DNA of 64,000 nt from Cristatella mucedo (Eukaryota > Bryozoa > Phylactolaemata > Cristatellidae): positions 3,117,501-3,181,500 of the forward strand of contig WPIO01000025.1 of NCBI GenBank assembly GCA_009760855.2, read 5' to 3'. A program made the translations under genes and the position numbers. Below the pieces are notes generated by a model. That model worked only from the letters and a program-made list of their open reading frames with translations. It made no database searches and was not told the DNA's origin. Below, piece after piece: positions 33,060 to 44,344 of this stretch; positions within the stretch are counted from its first letter, which is position 1, and each line of letters begins with the position of its first letter.

Positions 33060-35515
33060 TATGGAAGAGCTCTCGTGGTTTCTAACTAAAAGATCCGTGG
33101 TTGACTGGCCGTTATTAATTACGGGGGACTTTAGCATTCACGTTGACTACCATAGCAGCAGTCAAGTCCGATCATCTCTTGACTGCCCGAAGCACTTCGG
33201 CTGGGTCTATCTAACATGCTAGCTATGTGACTCTTATCGGTGGCCATTTTATGGATCTCGTGATCAAAAAGACTGTTTGCTTCACAGACCTTGTCATGGG
33301 CATGCTTACCGTATCTGTTCATTGCTCAATCTCGTCTACTGCTCCTAATACGCCTTAGCAGCAAGGCAGCATCACGTTTTTCCAGCGACCCAACTTACGA
33401 ATATTGATGCGGGCAAATTGTTTTGAAGTATCTTCGTGATGCAGGTCTTTGTAACCTTCACTTGCCGAATGCCGACAGCCTCGACAACTTTATCAATGCA
33501 GTATAGTCTAAACTTATGATCACTCTCAGCGAGCATGCTCCGATAAATTCCGTCTGTGTACGAAGTATTGGAGATTCTTTTATAGAATATCTGAAAACTT
33601 TACAAGATGTGCCGTGTGAAGCGCAGGTTTGAGCACCGCTTTAAGAAGTTTAAGTCTTATATCGATTTAGCTAGTTCCAAAGACTATCCCGTGAATATGC
33701 TCGAAGCTTAGGAAAGCCGGGGCCTCGTTTTCTTTATCTTGAAAACTGGATTCCTGCAAGTCAACAAGACCTTTTGACCCTATTCCCGCTGTCCTACCCC
33801 TGTGTTGCATTGATCTGCTACTGCCATGAATAACTAACATCATTATTATGTCATTAGCCTCAGGTCACGTCCCAGCACCTTTCAAAAAGCTGCAGTCAGG
33901 CCACTAATCAAGAAAGCGACACTAGACCAAGAGAACTTAAGCAACTACCACCCAGTCTCCCTTTTACCATTCCTTTCGAAGACGTTAGAATGAGTCGTGG
34001 CAGACCAGCTGAACTCATATATTGAAAATTCAAACCTTGCTAGTAAGTTCCAGTTTAGCATTAGAGCTAATCACTCCACAGAGTCAGCATTGCTTAGGAT
34101 GTACAACGACCTACATAGGAATGCAGACATAGGTAGAGTGTCTCTGCTTGTTTTTCTCGATCTATTGGCAGCTTTTGATACTATCGATCACCAAGTCCTT
34201 CTTGAGCGCCTCTTATCTCACTGGGCATCACTGGCACTGATCTGCATAGGTTCAGGTCATATCTCAGTGGGAGACTCCAGATCATTGATAAGAATGAACA
34301 AAGATCATTCGAGGTACCTCTGAGATATGATGTACCTGAGGGCTCCGTGCTGGGTCCGGTTCTTTTCACGGTTTATACTCTCCCTCTTGCCGATGCGATC
34401 GCCAAGCACAATTCAAGCTTTCACCTCTACGAGATTGGCACTCAGTTGTACCTTTGCTTTGATCCCTCCCAGCCTTTGTGCACCTCGAATTCTCTCAACT
34501 CTCTTATTGCATGTATTGATGACATTCGCACATGGATAGCAGCAAATTTTCTAAAATTAAATGATGATAAAATTAACTTACTAATTATAGGAAAACCAAG
34601 TATGATTCAGAAATTTGAAAGGCTGACGCTTAAAATCGGCTTTGCCAGCATTTCTTCTGTTGATTCTGCACGAAATCTAGTTGTCATGTTCCAAAATGAC
34701 GTTTCGTTAGACGACTACATCAGCTCCACAATCAAGTCTACCTACTTTCAGCTATATAAAGTTGCTAAAATACGAGCTTGTTTAGATAGGGATACCACAT
34801 CTAAGGCGGTCCTGGCATTTGCGACATCCCGTCTTGACTTCTGTAACTCACTGCTTGCTGGCCTACCGGCATGTGCAATCAGGTGCTTGCAGCTTGTATA
34901 CAACTCTGCAGCTAGGCTTATCTGTCGTGAGCGTCACAGTTGCTACGCCACACCACTTCTCGCCGACCTACACTGGCTACCAGTCAAGCAGCAGATCGAC
35001 TTCAAGGTTTTGGCGCTCACTTTTATTTCCTCGCATTTTTTTGCTCCAGCCTACCTATCAGATCTACTCTCCCACCACGCCAAGCATCGTACCACCCGCT
35101 TTTCAGAAACTGGCTGTTCACCTATACCTCGTACAAACCTCAAATCTTTTGGAGACCGTGCATGTAGTTCGTATGCTCCCAAAGCGTGGAACTCACTCCC
35201 GACTTGCGTCAGAACATCCCCTGACTTGACCACATTTAAAAAGAACTTACAAGCGCACCTATGTATGACAACATTTAGTGGGTCCCTGTGATTCATCCTT
35301 TATGTGCTCACGGGTGCTGACACTGAGCATGCTGCCACTAACAACACTTGCATGCTGACCCTGTGCATGTCACCCCTAACCATGTTATTCATGTTTATCA
35401 AGCATTACACCACTTACCATTCGATCGTGTTTCCTTCGCAGCAAATGTAAAGCGGCTAGAAAGAGATTGAGTTCTCTGAGGGCGCTTTACTAAGTGTATT
35501 ATTATTATTATCATT
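33060..35515 (+). mobile_element. L2-group LINE with endonuclease remnant, RT and tail
   Basis: The endonuclease signature 'DWPLLITGDFSIHVD' lies near 33100. Linker 'LSEHAPINSVCVR' is near 33520. RT from about 33990: 'VADQLNSYIENSNLASKFQF', 'SLLVFLDLLAAFDTIDHQVL', '[20 protein letters not shown]'. C-terminal part 'WNSLPTCVRTSPDLTTFKKN' with a long open frame at 34347-35291. Tail 'gcggctagaaagagattgag', 'ttctctgagggcgctttact', (ATT)n. The catalytic YADD box reads YEIG, so the RT is dead even where the frame is open. The part before about 33760 differs from the copy at 47285 and may belong to another subfamily. Confidence 0.88.
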
Positions 35516-35519
35516 TTTA

Positions 35520-36064
35520 AGTCGGACCCAAAGCAAATATACAAGACATTGAATCATTTGCTTGATAATTCTCAGCGGTATTGCTGCCCGGATATGAACT
35601 GTTCACCAAATTAGTTTTCAGGCTTCATCGCTGAAAGAAGTGTACGAACTCGTGACTCAATAAAAACAACGACTAAAGAAAGCGTTCGGTCAAAATGTGT
35701 GATCTCGTTAAGAAATCTTGCTAAGTTTCTGCATACAAAGTGGCTACTGTAATTAAGTCAATTAAAAAGGGCTCATCTCCTGAAGACCAAATACCGTCTA
35801 ATCTTTTGTATTCACTGGCCGGAAAAAACTTACTCCAGCGATAACGACGGTTTGTAAGACTTCCTTGAATAAAAGGAGTATTCCAAAGTTTGTCAAATTG
35901 TCGGTTGTTCGACCAAAACTCAAGAGTCTGGATTTGATACAGAGGTCTCTGTAAAGCATCGCCCAGTCTCCTTTTTTCCTTTTCTGTACGAGATTATAGA
36001 AAAGGTGGTCGCTAAGCAGCTTGAGCTCCTTCATAATTGAGTGACCTGCTGCACCAGCTTCAGC
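35520..36064. other. Unassigned stretch
   Basis: AT-rich, no repeat match or gene recognised. The - strand open frame at 35798-36034 has no family pattern. Confidence 0.4.
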
Positions 36065-36067
36065 CTC

Positions 36068-36400
36068 CTTGCACGCTCGGCGGATTCTCTATTGACAATG
36101 AATTAGCTGCTCCGTTGCTACACTTAAAGGCTGCGCGGTCGAAAGAAGGTTTTGATCTGCCAGTAAAAGAGTGTGGAACTGATGTCCAGGGGTCGCACGT
36201 AATGACATAGCCTCTCTCCTGCTGCCAATTGTAGGGCATCCTTTCCAGCCTTTCCTGCACTGGTGCCTCCACGTTACACACACTTTTTCGACTGCCCTCC
36301 TGACTCAGCTATGCTTCTCACTTTCTCTTCTTCGCAAGAGATTAAGTCTGCTGACTACCGCATGCTCACCGAAAGCAGCTTGGGACCGCTACCCTAGAAT
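36068..36400 (+). mobile_element. LINE family 2, 3' end, degenerate
   Basis: 'attgacaatgaattagctgc', 'tccgttgctacacttaaagg', then 'ccctcctgactcagctatgc', 'ttctcactttctcttcttcg', 'agagattaagtctgctgact' and 'accgaaagcagc'. The same blocks occur at 1413-1700. The end (ACATT tail) is missing. Confidence 0.65.
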
Positions 36401-36824
36401 GCCGGATGGAACCGCTGCAAATCAGCCCTGATCTACACAATTGGGAGTGCCAAGCCGGGCCTGACCCTGGGGCTTGCCCTACGACACATGCACCACGACA
36501 CCGATCTTAGAGGTCGGCGGGCGGGTGGTCACGATTCAAGTGTGAATGCATCAAGCCAACACTCCGGAAAAAGAATTTATTGCAAGACTAACAGTTTCAG
36601 TACAATCAGCCACATGGTTCCCTTGGCCAGACCAGTAGGGTAGCCCCAGACTATTGGCGCAGGCTGAGGATTAAATTGCTTCTGACCCGCAGATGGCGTC
36701 GGAAATACGAAGTGGCAGAAAGATCTTCCTCTACTCAAGTGGTACTCCCAGGTCCGCCAGGTCAGCCTCGGCGTCTGGCCACAGCTGTCCAGAGCATCGG
36801 CTACAAATAACAAAATTGTAGCTG
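36401..36824. other. Unassigned stretch
   Basis: No repeat or gene recognised. Confidence 0.35.
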
Positions 36825-36886
36825 ATTCAACAGCAAAGAGATTGAGTTTTCCTAGTGCACTATATCAAATGTATTCTTATTATTAT
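36825..36886 (+). mobile_element. L2-type tail, solo
   Basis: 'caaagagattgagttttcct', 'agtgcactatatcaaatgta' and 'ttcttattattatg' match the L2 tail with its (ATT)n end. No body upstream. An antisense SINE S1 starts directly behind it. Confidence 0.6.
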
Positions 36887-36887
36887 G

Positions 36888-37000
36888 TGTATAACGGCGG
36901 AAGAGCCTTAAAGGCTATCACCATCGCTTGAAGTTGGCAATAAAAGGTCGCCCACTGCATGATTCGAACCCACGATCTCGCAAAACCACTGGACAGGTAC
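36888..37000 (-). mobile_element. SINE S1, antisense
   Basis: 'cggcggaagagccttaaagg', 'ctatcaccatcgcttgaagt', 'tggcaataaaaggtcgccca', then the box B complement 'tgattcgaacc' and the arm up to 'ccactggacagg'. Confidence 0.75.
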
Positions 37001-38070
37001 CCGATACTGGAGGTCCGAACTGCACGAGCAACGACAGCCTAGTTTTCAGTGTTCTTCGGGGCCACCACCGCCAGGCCATCGGCGTCCCTGCCGAGCAGTA
37101 CTGAGACATCGGCTGTAACTATAGTACCTTTCTCGACGACGAGGTCGGGCTTTCGTGCCCGATTGTCGTCAACCGGTTATGCACGGCCCACCAGCAGGAA
37201 GCTTCTCGGGTGTGAGGGAAGGGCCTCAATGTGGCAACCTGGAAGCAGGCCGCGCCAGACCAAGATTGGTTAAACCACCTGCTAGCACTGGCTGACCTCG
37301 TGGCACACGTTATCTCTGGCTCTGAACGGCCTAGGCAGCAGCTGGTGTGCCAGAGCCTGGTCCAGGTGAGACAGCTGCACGCTGAAGAGACCGGCTGCAT
37401 GTCCGGGCACATGTGGTGGGACAAACTGCCAGGCCCAGAATGGCAAGCCAAGACCCGTGCTCTGAGTGCGACTCAGAGTCGCGAACTTTAGGTATGCGGC
37501 CAGGCAGCGGCTGACCCGACCTCGGGCTGGCCCAACCCCAGGCTGGCCCAAACCCAGGCTGGCTCATCCCCAGGCTGGCCGGGCGGCCCTGGCCAGGCCT
37601 TGGGCCTGACCTTGAGTACAATCGCACAGCTTTGATATCACGACACGTTTCGCAGCCAAGAAAGAGCTGTTGCTCGTCGGGCTCGGCGTACACCACAGCG
37701 ACATCACAGACTGCCCGGTGGCAGCAGCACCAGCAGGCGGCTGTTGACGGTCTATCTTTGCCTGTATTCATGAGGAGTACCAGGGCAACACTCGGCAGCG
37801 CTCAGGAAGCTGGAACGCTCCTCGTCAGTGCCCCCCAAGTAGCTCAGTGACCCCCACATAGCTCAGTGCCCTCACGTAGATCAGTGCCCGGTGTCGCAGC
37901 GCGACGGCAGACGATGGCACGGCCTAAGCTATGCAAAGTAACATGGCAATTGCAGGGGTCCTCACAGCAGTGTGCTAAGATGCATGCGATAAGCTCTCAC
38001 CTCCTGCAGAATTTCGGCATTCATTAAATATAGCTAAAGTTGACCTTAGCCACGGTAGCACAGGATGGTG
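37001..38070. other. GC-rich unassigned stretch with short tandem repeats
   Basis: Contains about three copies of a 19-20 base unit 'caggctggcccaa(a)cc' at 37520-37582 and about three copies of 'gcccccacgtagctcagt'-like units at 37826-37890. No domain in any frame. Confidence 0.5.
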
Positions 38071-38215
38071 TTGAGCCTCGATGGCTCACTAGGTAAAGTG
38101 GTTCGAATCCTGAGGTGGAAGATTCTTGTTTGCTCCTGCAAGCGGTGGCAATAGCTTTCAGGCTCTTATGTCGCTATACAAAACGAGGCTGATAGATCAG
38201 CTAGTAAAGGGGGAA
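38071..38215 (+). mobile_element. SINE S1, sense, with a deletion in the tRNA-like head
   Basis: Box A 'tggctcactagg' (38082-38093) is followed within about 10 bases by box B 'ggttcgaatcc' (38100-38110), so the D-arm to anticodon segment has been lost. The tail 'ctgcaagcggtggcaatagc' and 'aggctgatagatcagctag' is typical. Confidence 0.75.
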
Positions 38216-39020
38216 GTGGAGTGATGCAACACACGACATCCAGCAAGGAATTCGGTCAGAGCTCTTGTGTGCTGGCTGCAATACCGACTATGTAACCAGC
38301 CTCGCCTGCCACGCAATCAAGCCATGGCAGGAGGGAAGCCCGGCAAGGCGTCAAGCTTTTGCCTTGGGCACGGTGGCAGGCTTTTAGCAGGTTATTATCC
38401 CTGTTGAGGGAAGTGCCAGTCTGCTTTGTCTCAATCCACTGCCGCGGTGAGCATCTGCAGAATGAAACTGAGGTGAACATGATTGACTCATTCTCCGGCC
38501 GCTCCGGGATCCGTCGGCCATGTAGTAGGATAAAGGTAGGCAGCTGCAGCTCCGGGATCCGTCGGCCACGGAAGGATCGATGCCGGTAGCAGCTTGCCCA
38601 GGCATGCAACTACACAGCACTTAGCAGGTCACGGAAACTACAGGTCAAGCTTAAGAGCTGCATCTCTGGCTTCCAAAGCAGGGTCCTGGAGGCCCACCTC
38701 CGTGCCCAAGAAAAGGCAAAGTCATCAGCCAGACAGGGGCACAGACACCCAGTGGCATGCTTCCAAGCATGAAGCTAGCCCTTCGAGCACCGACGGTTCC
38801 CCAAATGCTGGACTTCTAGATCAAACAAAATTGTTAGCTAGACAGGATGGCCCTGTTGGACACCAGCCGTCGCAGGGAAGTATCCAGACAGCCCTTTGCT
38901 GCACTCATCTAGTTCCAGAATCCGAAAAGAGGCTCTCCGTGAACCCATGGACCTCGTCCATACGGGCATTTTACAGCATTTGAAGGACCGACATTTCTGG
39001 TGCAATTCTTCCGATGCTAA
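38216..39020. other. Unassigned, with a 19-base direct repeat
   Basis: 'ctccgggatccgtcggcca' occurs at about 38503 and again at about 38551. No gene recognised. Confidence 0.45.
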
Positions 39021-39021
39021 A

Positions 39022-39150
39022 TAAAGGTAAAGGTCAGCTAATTTGACAGCCTCGTTTGTATACCATCGGAAGAGTATGTGCGGTTATTACCACTACATTG
39101 CAGTGGTCACTAAAAAATTGCTTACTGCAGACTCCAACGAACGATATGGG
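39022..39150 (-). mobile_element. SINE S1, antisense, degenerate
   Basis: 'aggtcagctaatttgacagc', 'ctcgtttgtataccatcgga', 'agagtatgtgcggttattac', 'cattgcagtggtcac', then 'ttgcttactgcagactccaa'. Confidence 0.6.
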
Positions 39151-39439
39151 TCACGAAAAGAAAGTACCTTATCTATGAGTGAAGAACCAGGAACCACCAA
39201 AGGCGTTGTGCAGGTATAGGCACACGAGTTAATGACACCGGCTTCCTGCCAATCTCTGACCTTCTTGTGGACACTATCTGCCAGAAACTACCGGTCAAAG
39301 CAGGGCAGTCTGGCAGACAAAGTTCTTTTGATGGGTATAGACAAAACTAAAGTTGCCAGCAAACTACCAAGGCTCCGTAGCAAGGCTGCACAACATCAGT
39401 TTTTCAAGCGTGAACAAGTGCTGGGTGGGTCAAAAATAG

Positions 39440-39622
39440 ACCGGCATCCTATCGTACCCTTTTTGAAGATCTTGGGGAAGCTCGCTCTACACGACTCAGA
39501 TCGTGGGTTCAAGTCTTGCAGTGGGTTGTTCTTTTATTGCCTACAGTGAGCATTGGTGATAGCATCGAAGGCTCTTTTTACGCTTCATAAATGAGGCTGT
39601 TGAGTCAGCTAAGCTTTTTCTT
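39440..39622 (+). mobile_element. SINE S1, sense, degenerate
   Basis: 'cagatcgtgggttcaagtct' (box B), 'tgcagtgggttgttctttta', 'ttgcctacagtgagca', then 'aaggctctttttacgcttca' and 'aatgaggctgttgagtcagc'. Confidence 0.65.
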
Positions 39623-40164
39623 TGGTGACACAAGTCATCCGTGAGATCAGGACGTCCCTAAACTGCAGGTAGCCGTTTACGATTCAGGCGATGAGCTTGC
39701 AGTTCTGGTCAATCGGGTGCTGGGGGCAGTAATCTGTTAGCTGGTGATGCTAAAGTGTGACCGGCACTAATAGCTTGGAATGTAGATATTCTCTTTGATT
39801 ACGGCTAGGCATTTAGAAGCATCATTCAGACAACCGCTTTCAATGCTAGCCATCACATTCACTTCCTGTCAAAGATTAGGGACTGTCTACCGTGGTGGCT
39901 GGCCAATGATTTTACTAGCTCCCTGGTTTTGCCTAGGCTAGCCTACTACCAATCAGTTTTGGAAGAGTTACCGAATAAACGCAGTTAGGCCTCTGCAGCT
40001 GGAGATGAATATGGCTGCAAGGTTGGTAAAAAAAATATAAGAGGCTCAGCCATATACCTCCTTAGTTGAAAGAGCTACAATGGCTACAGGTCAATCATCG
40101 ATACAAAGCAAAATAGTACTCTGACCCACAAGGCCAGCCATAGCTTTGCTCCCTCGTGCCTAAA
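39623..40164. other. Unassigned stretch
   Basis: No repeat or gene recognised. Confidence 0.35.
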
Positions 40165-40352
40165 AGAAATTTACAAAAAAATACAAGCTGATTTAGCAGA
40201 GTCTTTTGTATAACGACAGAAGGGTCTTTACGGCTATCGCCACCGTTTGCAGTGGCGATAGAAAATTGCCCACTACAGGATGCAAACCCACGAACTCGGG
40301 ACCGAGATCATAAAAAGCGACCGTCTTACCTACAGTGCCATCATGGCTTGCC
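40165..40352 (-). mobile_element. SINE S1, antisense, nearly full length
   Basis: Runs from the oligo-A-like end 'aaatttacaaaaaaatacaa' through 'gctgatttagcagagtcttt', 'acgacagaagggtctttacg', 'gccaccgtttgcagtggcga', 'gcccactacaggatgcaaac' (box B, one base off) and 'gaactcgggaccgagatca' to the box A region near 40345. Confidence 0.75.
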
Positions 40353-40374
40353 TAGCTGGACGGCGGAGTCAGTT

Positions 40375-40690
40375 TCAGCTTCCTGATGCCCCAGGTTCTT
40401 TATTAACAATAAATGTGGTGTTCAATTCCTTGCTTAATAACTTTTGGCGAAGAAGCTTTTGCTCTGCATGTCATAGACTGTAGAACTTTCTCCCGAAATT
40501 CTCGCGAAGTGAAATCATATTCTCCTGCTGCCAACTCCTTCCCAGCGGTCCTGAGCTGTTACTTTCAGCCTACTCACTTCCTCAACTGCCCTCCTGACTC
40601 AGCTAGGCTTCTCACTTTCTCTTCGCTGCATGAGATGAAGTCGTTAGCTACCGTATGCTTGCCAAAAAACCACCTAGACACTCGCACGCT
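40375..40690 (+). mobile_element. LINE family 2, 3' end
   Basis: 'tattaacaataaatgtggtg', 'gaagcttttgctctgcatgt' (the SFSSAC region), then the 3' segment 'ctcctgactcagctaggctt', 'ctcactttctcttcgctgca' and 'tgagatgaagtcgttagcta'. Confidence 0.65.
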
Positions 40691-41594
40691 GTGTGAAATT
40701 TTCGTTGCTCGAGAGTGAGCGCCTGTGGACACGTTTTAAACTCATATGCCAACTGTATCTGATGCCGTAAGATCTGCGGCCAGTGAAAAGATGCAGGTGC
40801 TCGATTTCTACGGAATCGAGCGGGCAATCCTACAGCGATGACGACAAGACTGTAACACAAGCTATATACGGAGAGCCGTGAAGCGCTGAAGCATCTCTGA
40901 CTGGGCGGGGCTGGCGGCCCGGCACATACAGGCAACAGTAACCGTTGTCAGCCCAATTTGGCCGCCTAATGCTTCTCCTAAGGCTCGTTAGTAGTCGGAT
41001 CCAGAGGGTAGGAGTTTTTGTTAACATTTGATGTAGCTGGTTGGAACACACCATTACAACTAGGAATGCACCAGTAAAGATTACTACGAAAGGTAACTTC
41101 GTGGTCCTTTGAAGTCCTCCACATGCTACGAACTGTCTGTAGGATCGCTGGACGTACATACACTAGCTCTTATAGGTGATGACCCACCAGAACCATCTTT
41201 GGAGATCTATATTTGCTGCGGTGGTAGGGGCCAGGATTCTCATCTCGTGGGGGGCGGCAAGATCTTCACAATTTTGTATAGGGGAAAGACCAGCAAGATT
41301 TTTATATCGGCAGGGTCGATACAGTTAATGAAATATTATTGCTCATGCTATTGTGGTGTGTTCGACACGAATTAGGCAGTTTCTTATCGATTCGAATTAA
41401 AGCCTAATTTCATCATTGGTTGTGGTCAAGGTAGTCGGAATAGGAGGTTTGGACCCTGGCCACTGTCTCATTGTAAGGATGGCGAATGCCTCTCCTGCCT
41501 CCTGCCTTCTCTCTTGCTCTCCTACTCCTGTGTATTTGCATGAGTATACACCAGACGAATCTTGCTCAACGGATCAAATACTGCAGACCTCACT
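40691..41594. other. Unassigned stretch
   Basis: No repeat match. The - strand open frames at 40648-41163 overlap in different frames without a recognised domain. Confidence 0.35.
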
Positions 41595-41778
41595 GCAGCA
41601 AGTCTTACACTGACTACATATTGGTATTGTGCAAGTTACTTCTAACCATATTTTGCTTGTAAACGTCGCATTTGTTATCACTAACCACTTAATCGGGCTC
41701 CTCGGCAGCATATGTAAAGCTCCTAGAAAGAGGTTAAGTTCTCTGCGAGCCCAATTCAAATGTATGATTATTTCTCCT
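41595..41778 (+). mobile_element. L2-group LINE, extreme 3' end
   Basis: 'taaccatattttgcttgtaa' and 'cagcatatgtaaagctccta' followed by 'gaaagaggttaagttctctg'. This is the same order as the 3' UTR and tail at 49715-49820, diverged. Confidence 0.6.
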
Positions 41779-42334
41779 ACTTATTACGATTGCATCTACT
41801 CTCTTGCTGCTGAATCTGATGCTTCTTTTCCAGCAGGTTAATGTGATGTGTAACATTTACTTCTTAGAAAGCCGTAAGAATATGCGACGGACAATCTTGA
41901 AAGGAATACGAAAATAATCTAGCACCGAATGACCATTGAATCAACGGGTGCTCCCTGGTGAAATTTCTTTATTAGTTTTAAGTGCATGTACTTGCTTCAA
42001 GAAATGCTAACAAAATTGTACAGAGGTAGACATGTACAATTTTTGAGAACATCACGTATCACTGTCATTGACCAAATGAAATCACAAAGACTGGGTGGAT
42101 GTTTCACTTGTGAGCTTTCACAGCCCGGCAACTGGCGATACCAAATATGTTTAAACGGTCAGCACTGCTGTATTCAAAGGATAGTTTTGTACATGATAAG
42201 CAGTTGGCTAATATCCGGTGGAGAAGTTGTAAAGGTACTATATAGTGTCTTTGCAGCAGACCAGAACTTCATTTTTGAGGGAAAGTCTGCCAGAGGTATC
42301 CACTCACTAAAATACCCAAGGGTTGGTAGAAGGC
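41779..42334. other. Unassigned stretch
   Basis: No repeat match or gene recognised. Confidence 0.35.
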
Positions 42335-42540
42335 ACACACGAACGGTGCAAAACTTGGCTGCTAGGCACATCTGCCGCGTCTCATCGCTTCCCTTAAAAA
42401 TGCCCTGGCTGCTCATCAAGCAGAGCATCGACTTCAAGTTCCTTTCAGTCTTTTCAAGGTCCACTCGTTCTCTTGTACCGGCTTGCGTATCTGGATTACT
42501 CGTTCTTTCGCTATGCACTCACCTAGGACCCTAGTAGTCT
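42335..42540 (+). mobile_element. L2-group LINE, ORF2 fragment
   Basis: The translation contains 'VQNLAARHICR', then 'LLIKQSIDFKFLSVFSRSTR' and 'SLVPACVSGLLV'. The family reads VQNSAARLVCR...LPVKQRIDFKVL.LTFRS.HSLAPAYLSDLL. Short and diverged. Confidence 0.65.
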
Positions 42541-43780
42541 TTCCATGCTTCCGATCGTTGGACCACGTGCCGTTGGATCTTTCGTAACTGCGTCCATCTG
42601 GAGCAATATGCCGACAGGGCAGCGTGACCTGTCAACCGGCCCCCCTCCGGTTTCTTGACATGAAAATGAAACGAAAATCACAGCGAGGCTCCTCGAGGCG
42701 TTTGGAATTTATTTCCCGAGTAACGGAATAGCGAGCGTTCAGCCAGATGGCCCCTCTTGTACTAGAGCACAGGCAGCGGGTGGCAGGGATCAGCCCTCTG
42801 CGACCCACGGACCGCGCCACCCACTGTTTCTCGGAACCCATCAGCAGTTGAACCCCAGCGACCCAATTAGCCTGCAGGCAGAGTGCCTAATTCCTAGGAG
42901 CTATAGTCTCGGTCGAGCGGCTGCATCCCAGCTGGTCATAATTGAATTAAAAGCTTACAACATGGCGGATATCGGATATTGGCTGTGTCGAAGTTGCTCG
43001 TTTTTTGCACGCGTCTTCGGTCGGGCGGCGTGGCCGAGGCCGCCTTGTCCGAGCTCATTCCCGGCAGCGAAATCGCTGCTGTGCGCTCGCTCGCAGCTAA
43101 GAGTAATGGTGCCTCTATGGCAGCATTCGAGGAGTGCTTTCCCAAGGGATTCAGTTCTCGCAGGCTAATAGAAAGCCGCTTTAATAATATCATACATTGC
43201 CGGGAAGATTTAGTTTTTCACAACGCACGAGATGAAGACAAGGCGCGCTTCACGCCTGACGAGTCTCGATAGTGAGCAAACGACCGGGTGTCGGCACTTG
43301 GCGAACGCACCCAGGGAAGAAGCCATGCGTACACGTTCTCGAGGCAGTATCTGTTCTTTTAAAGCAATTAAGAAACTCGGAAGCTGCGAAGACTGGATAC
43401 AAGTTGCAAGACGAGGTTGCCGATGGGTCCAGGCTCTGTCAGAGCCGAAGAGTAAATCATTAGTAATAAGCAGCCTATGTAATTTTGAATATGAGTGATT
43501 GAGTGCGAGCGAGTGACTAGGTTGAGTGAATTGTGCATTGGAATATTAAATAGTGATGAGTAGACTTTTGATAAGCGCCTTATTAGTACGTATTAAATAT
43601 TTGGTGACAATCCCTAGGTCAGAGAGATACAATCGAAGAGACTCGCCGGCGAAGTCAGTCATAGCGATGGTGTACCGCACGGTAGGTCTTTACACAGCTA
43701 TACACTGAAGTACATTTTCAATAATTTTTAATTCGAATATCATGTGCGAACTAATAGTTTACGAGTACACGCTAGCTATC
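42541..43780. other. Unassigned, partly GC-rich
   Basis: A forward open frame at 42979-43272 contains 'SNGASMAAFEECFPKGF' and then 'SSRRLIESRFNNIIHC'. It looks protein-like but has no ATG at its 5' end and matches no family I know. A 'tttggtgacaatcccta' word near 43600 is reminiscent of an LTR-element primer binding site, but no LTR pair was found. Confidence 0.35.
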
Positions 43781-43934
43781 ACTACTAATTAAAGCGAGAA
43801 AGTTCGTCCGTCCTTCCATCCATCACCGGGCAAGACGGTGCACTTCCGTCACGCCGCACGATGGCGCAGCGTTGTCTTCCGAACTGAACAACTACGGCTC
43901 AGTAACGCGAGTCCACGGGCAGTGAGCTGCTCGT
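43781..43934 (+). repeat. Dispersed repeat DR-B, copy 2
   Basis: Matches 2273-2445 in the same block order ('aaagcgagaaagttcgtccg', 'gatggcgcagcgttgtcttc', 'gcgagtccacgggcagtgag', 'ctgctcgta'), with an extra 'accgggcaagacggtgcact' segment. Confidence 0.6.
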
Positions 43935-44199
43935 AAATAATACTAACAATAATAATGCATTTGCGTTGCAAGCTAAGAGAGCTCATTCTATTCTCAGGTA
44001 CTCACAAAGGTGTCAAGAACGCATAGTAGCTGACTAGTGCTAATAACGTGAGCTAACATAGCGTGCCTTAGCACATAAAAAGGACGGTTCACTCGGAAAA
44101 CCAACTGCATTGAGAAATTAGTGGGTTCTGCGCTTAACTTTACACTCCACCGACTCGTATTCCCCGAGGTTTATGCTTCAATGTTCCTTGAGGGACTCT

Positions 44200-44340
44200 G
44201 ATAACATTAATAATCGTTATAGTTAGATATAAGCATAGCGCCTTTAGAGAGCTAAATCTCTGTCTAGTTAGGCGAGATATGCGGAAAATGAAGCGCGTCA
44301 ATGTATTAGTAATAATATGCACAGTGTCAGCATCCATAGA
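44200..44340 (-). mobile_element. L2-group LINE tail, antisense
   Basis: 'gcatagcgcctttagagagc', 'taaatctctgtctagttagg', then about 50 bases of 3' UTR complement ending 'cacagtgtcagcatcc', which is the complement of the 'gtgctgacactgtgc' word found behind the other ORF2 ends. Confidence 0.65.
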
Positions 44341-44344
44341 TAAA

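Noticed and set aside
42979-43272. Protein-like 97-residue forward frame
   Set aside because: It has no ATG, no splice signals that I trust and no recognisable family; kept only as a note in the unassigned region.
43590-43620. Primer-binding-site-like 'tttggtgacaatcccta' suggesting an LTR retrotransposon
   Set aside because: I found no pair of long terminal repeats, no gag/pol pattern and no clear tRNA match.
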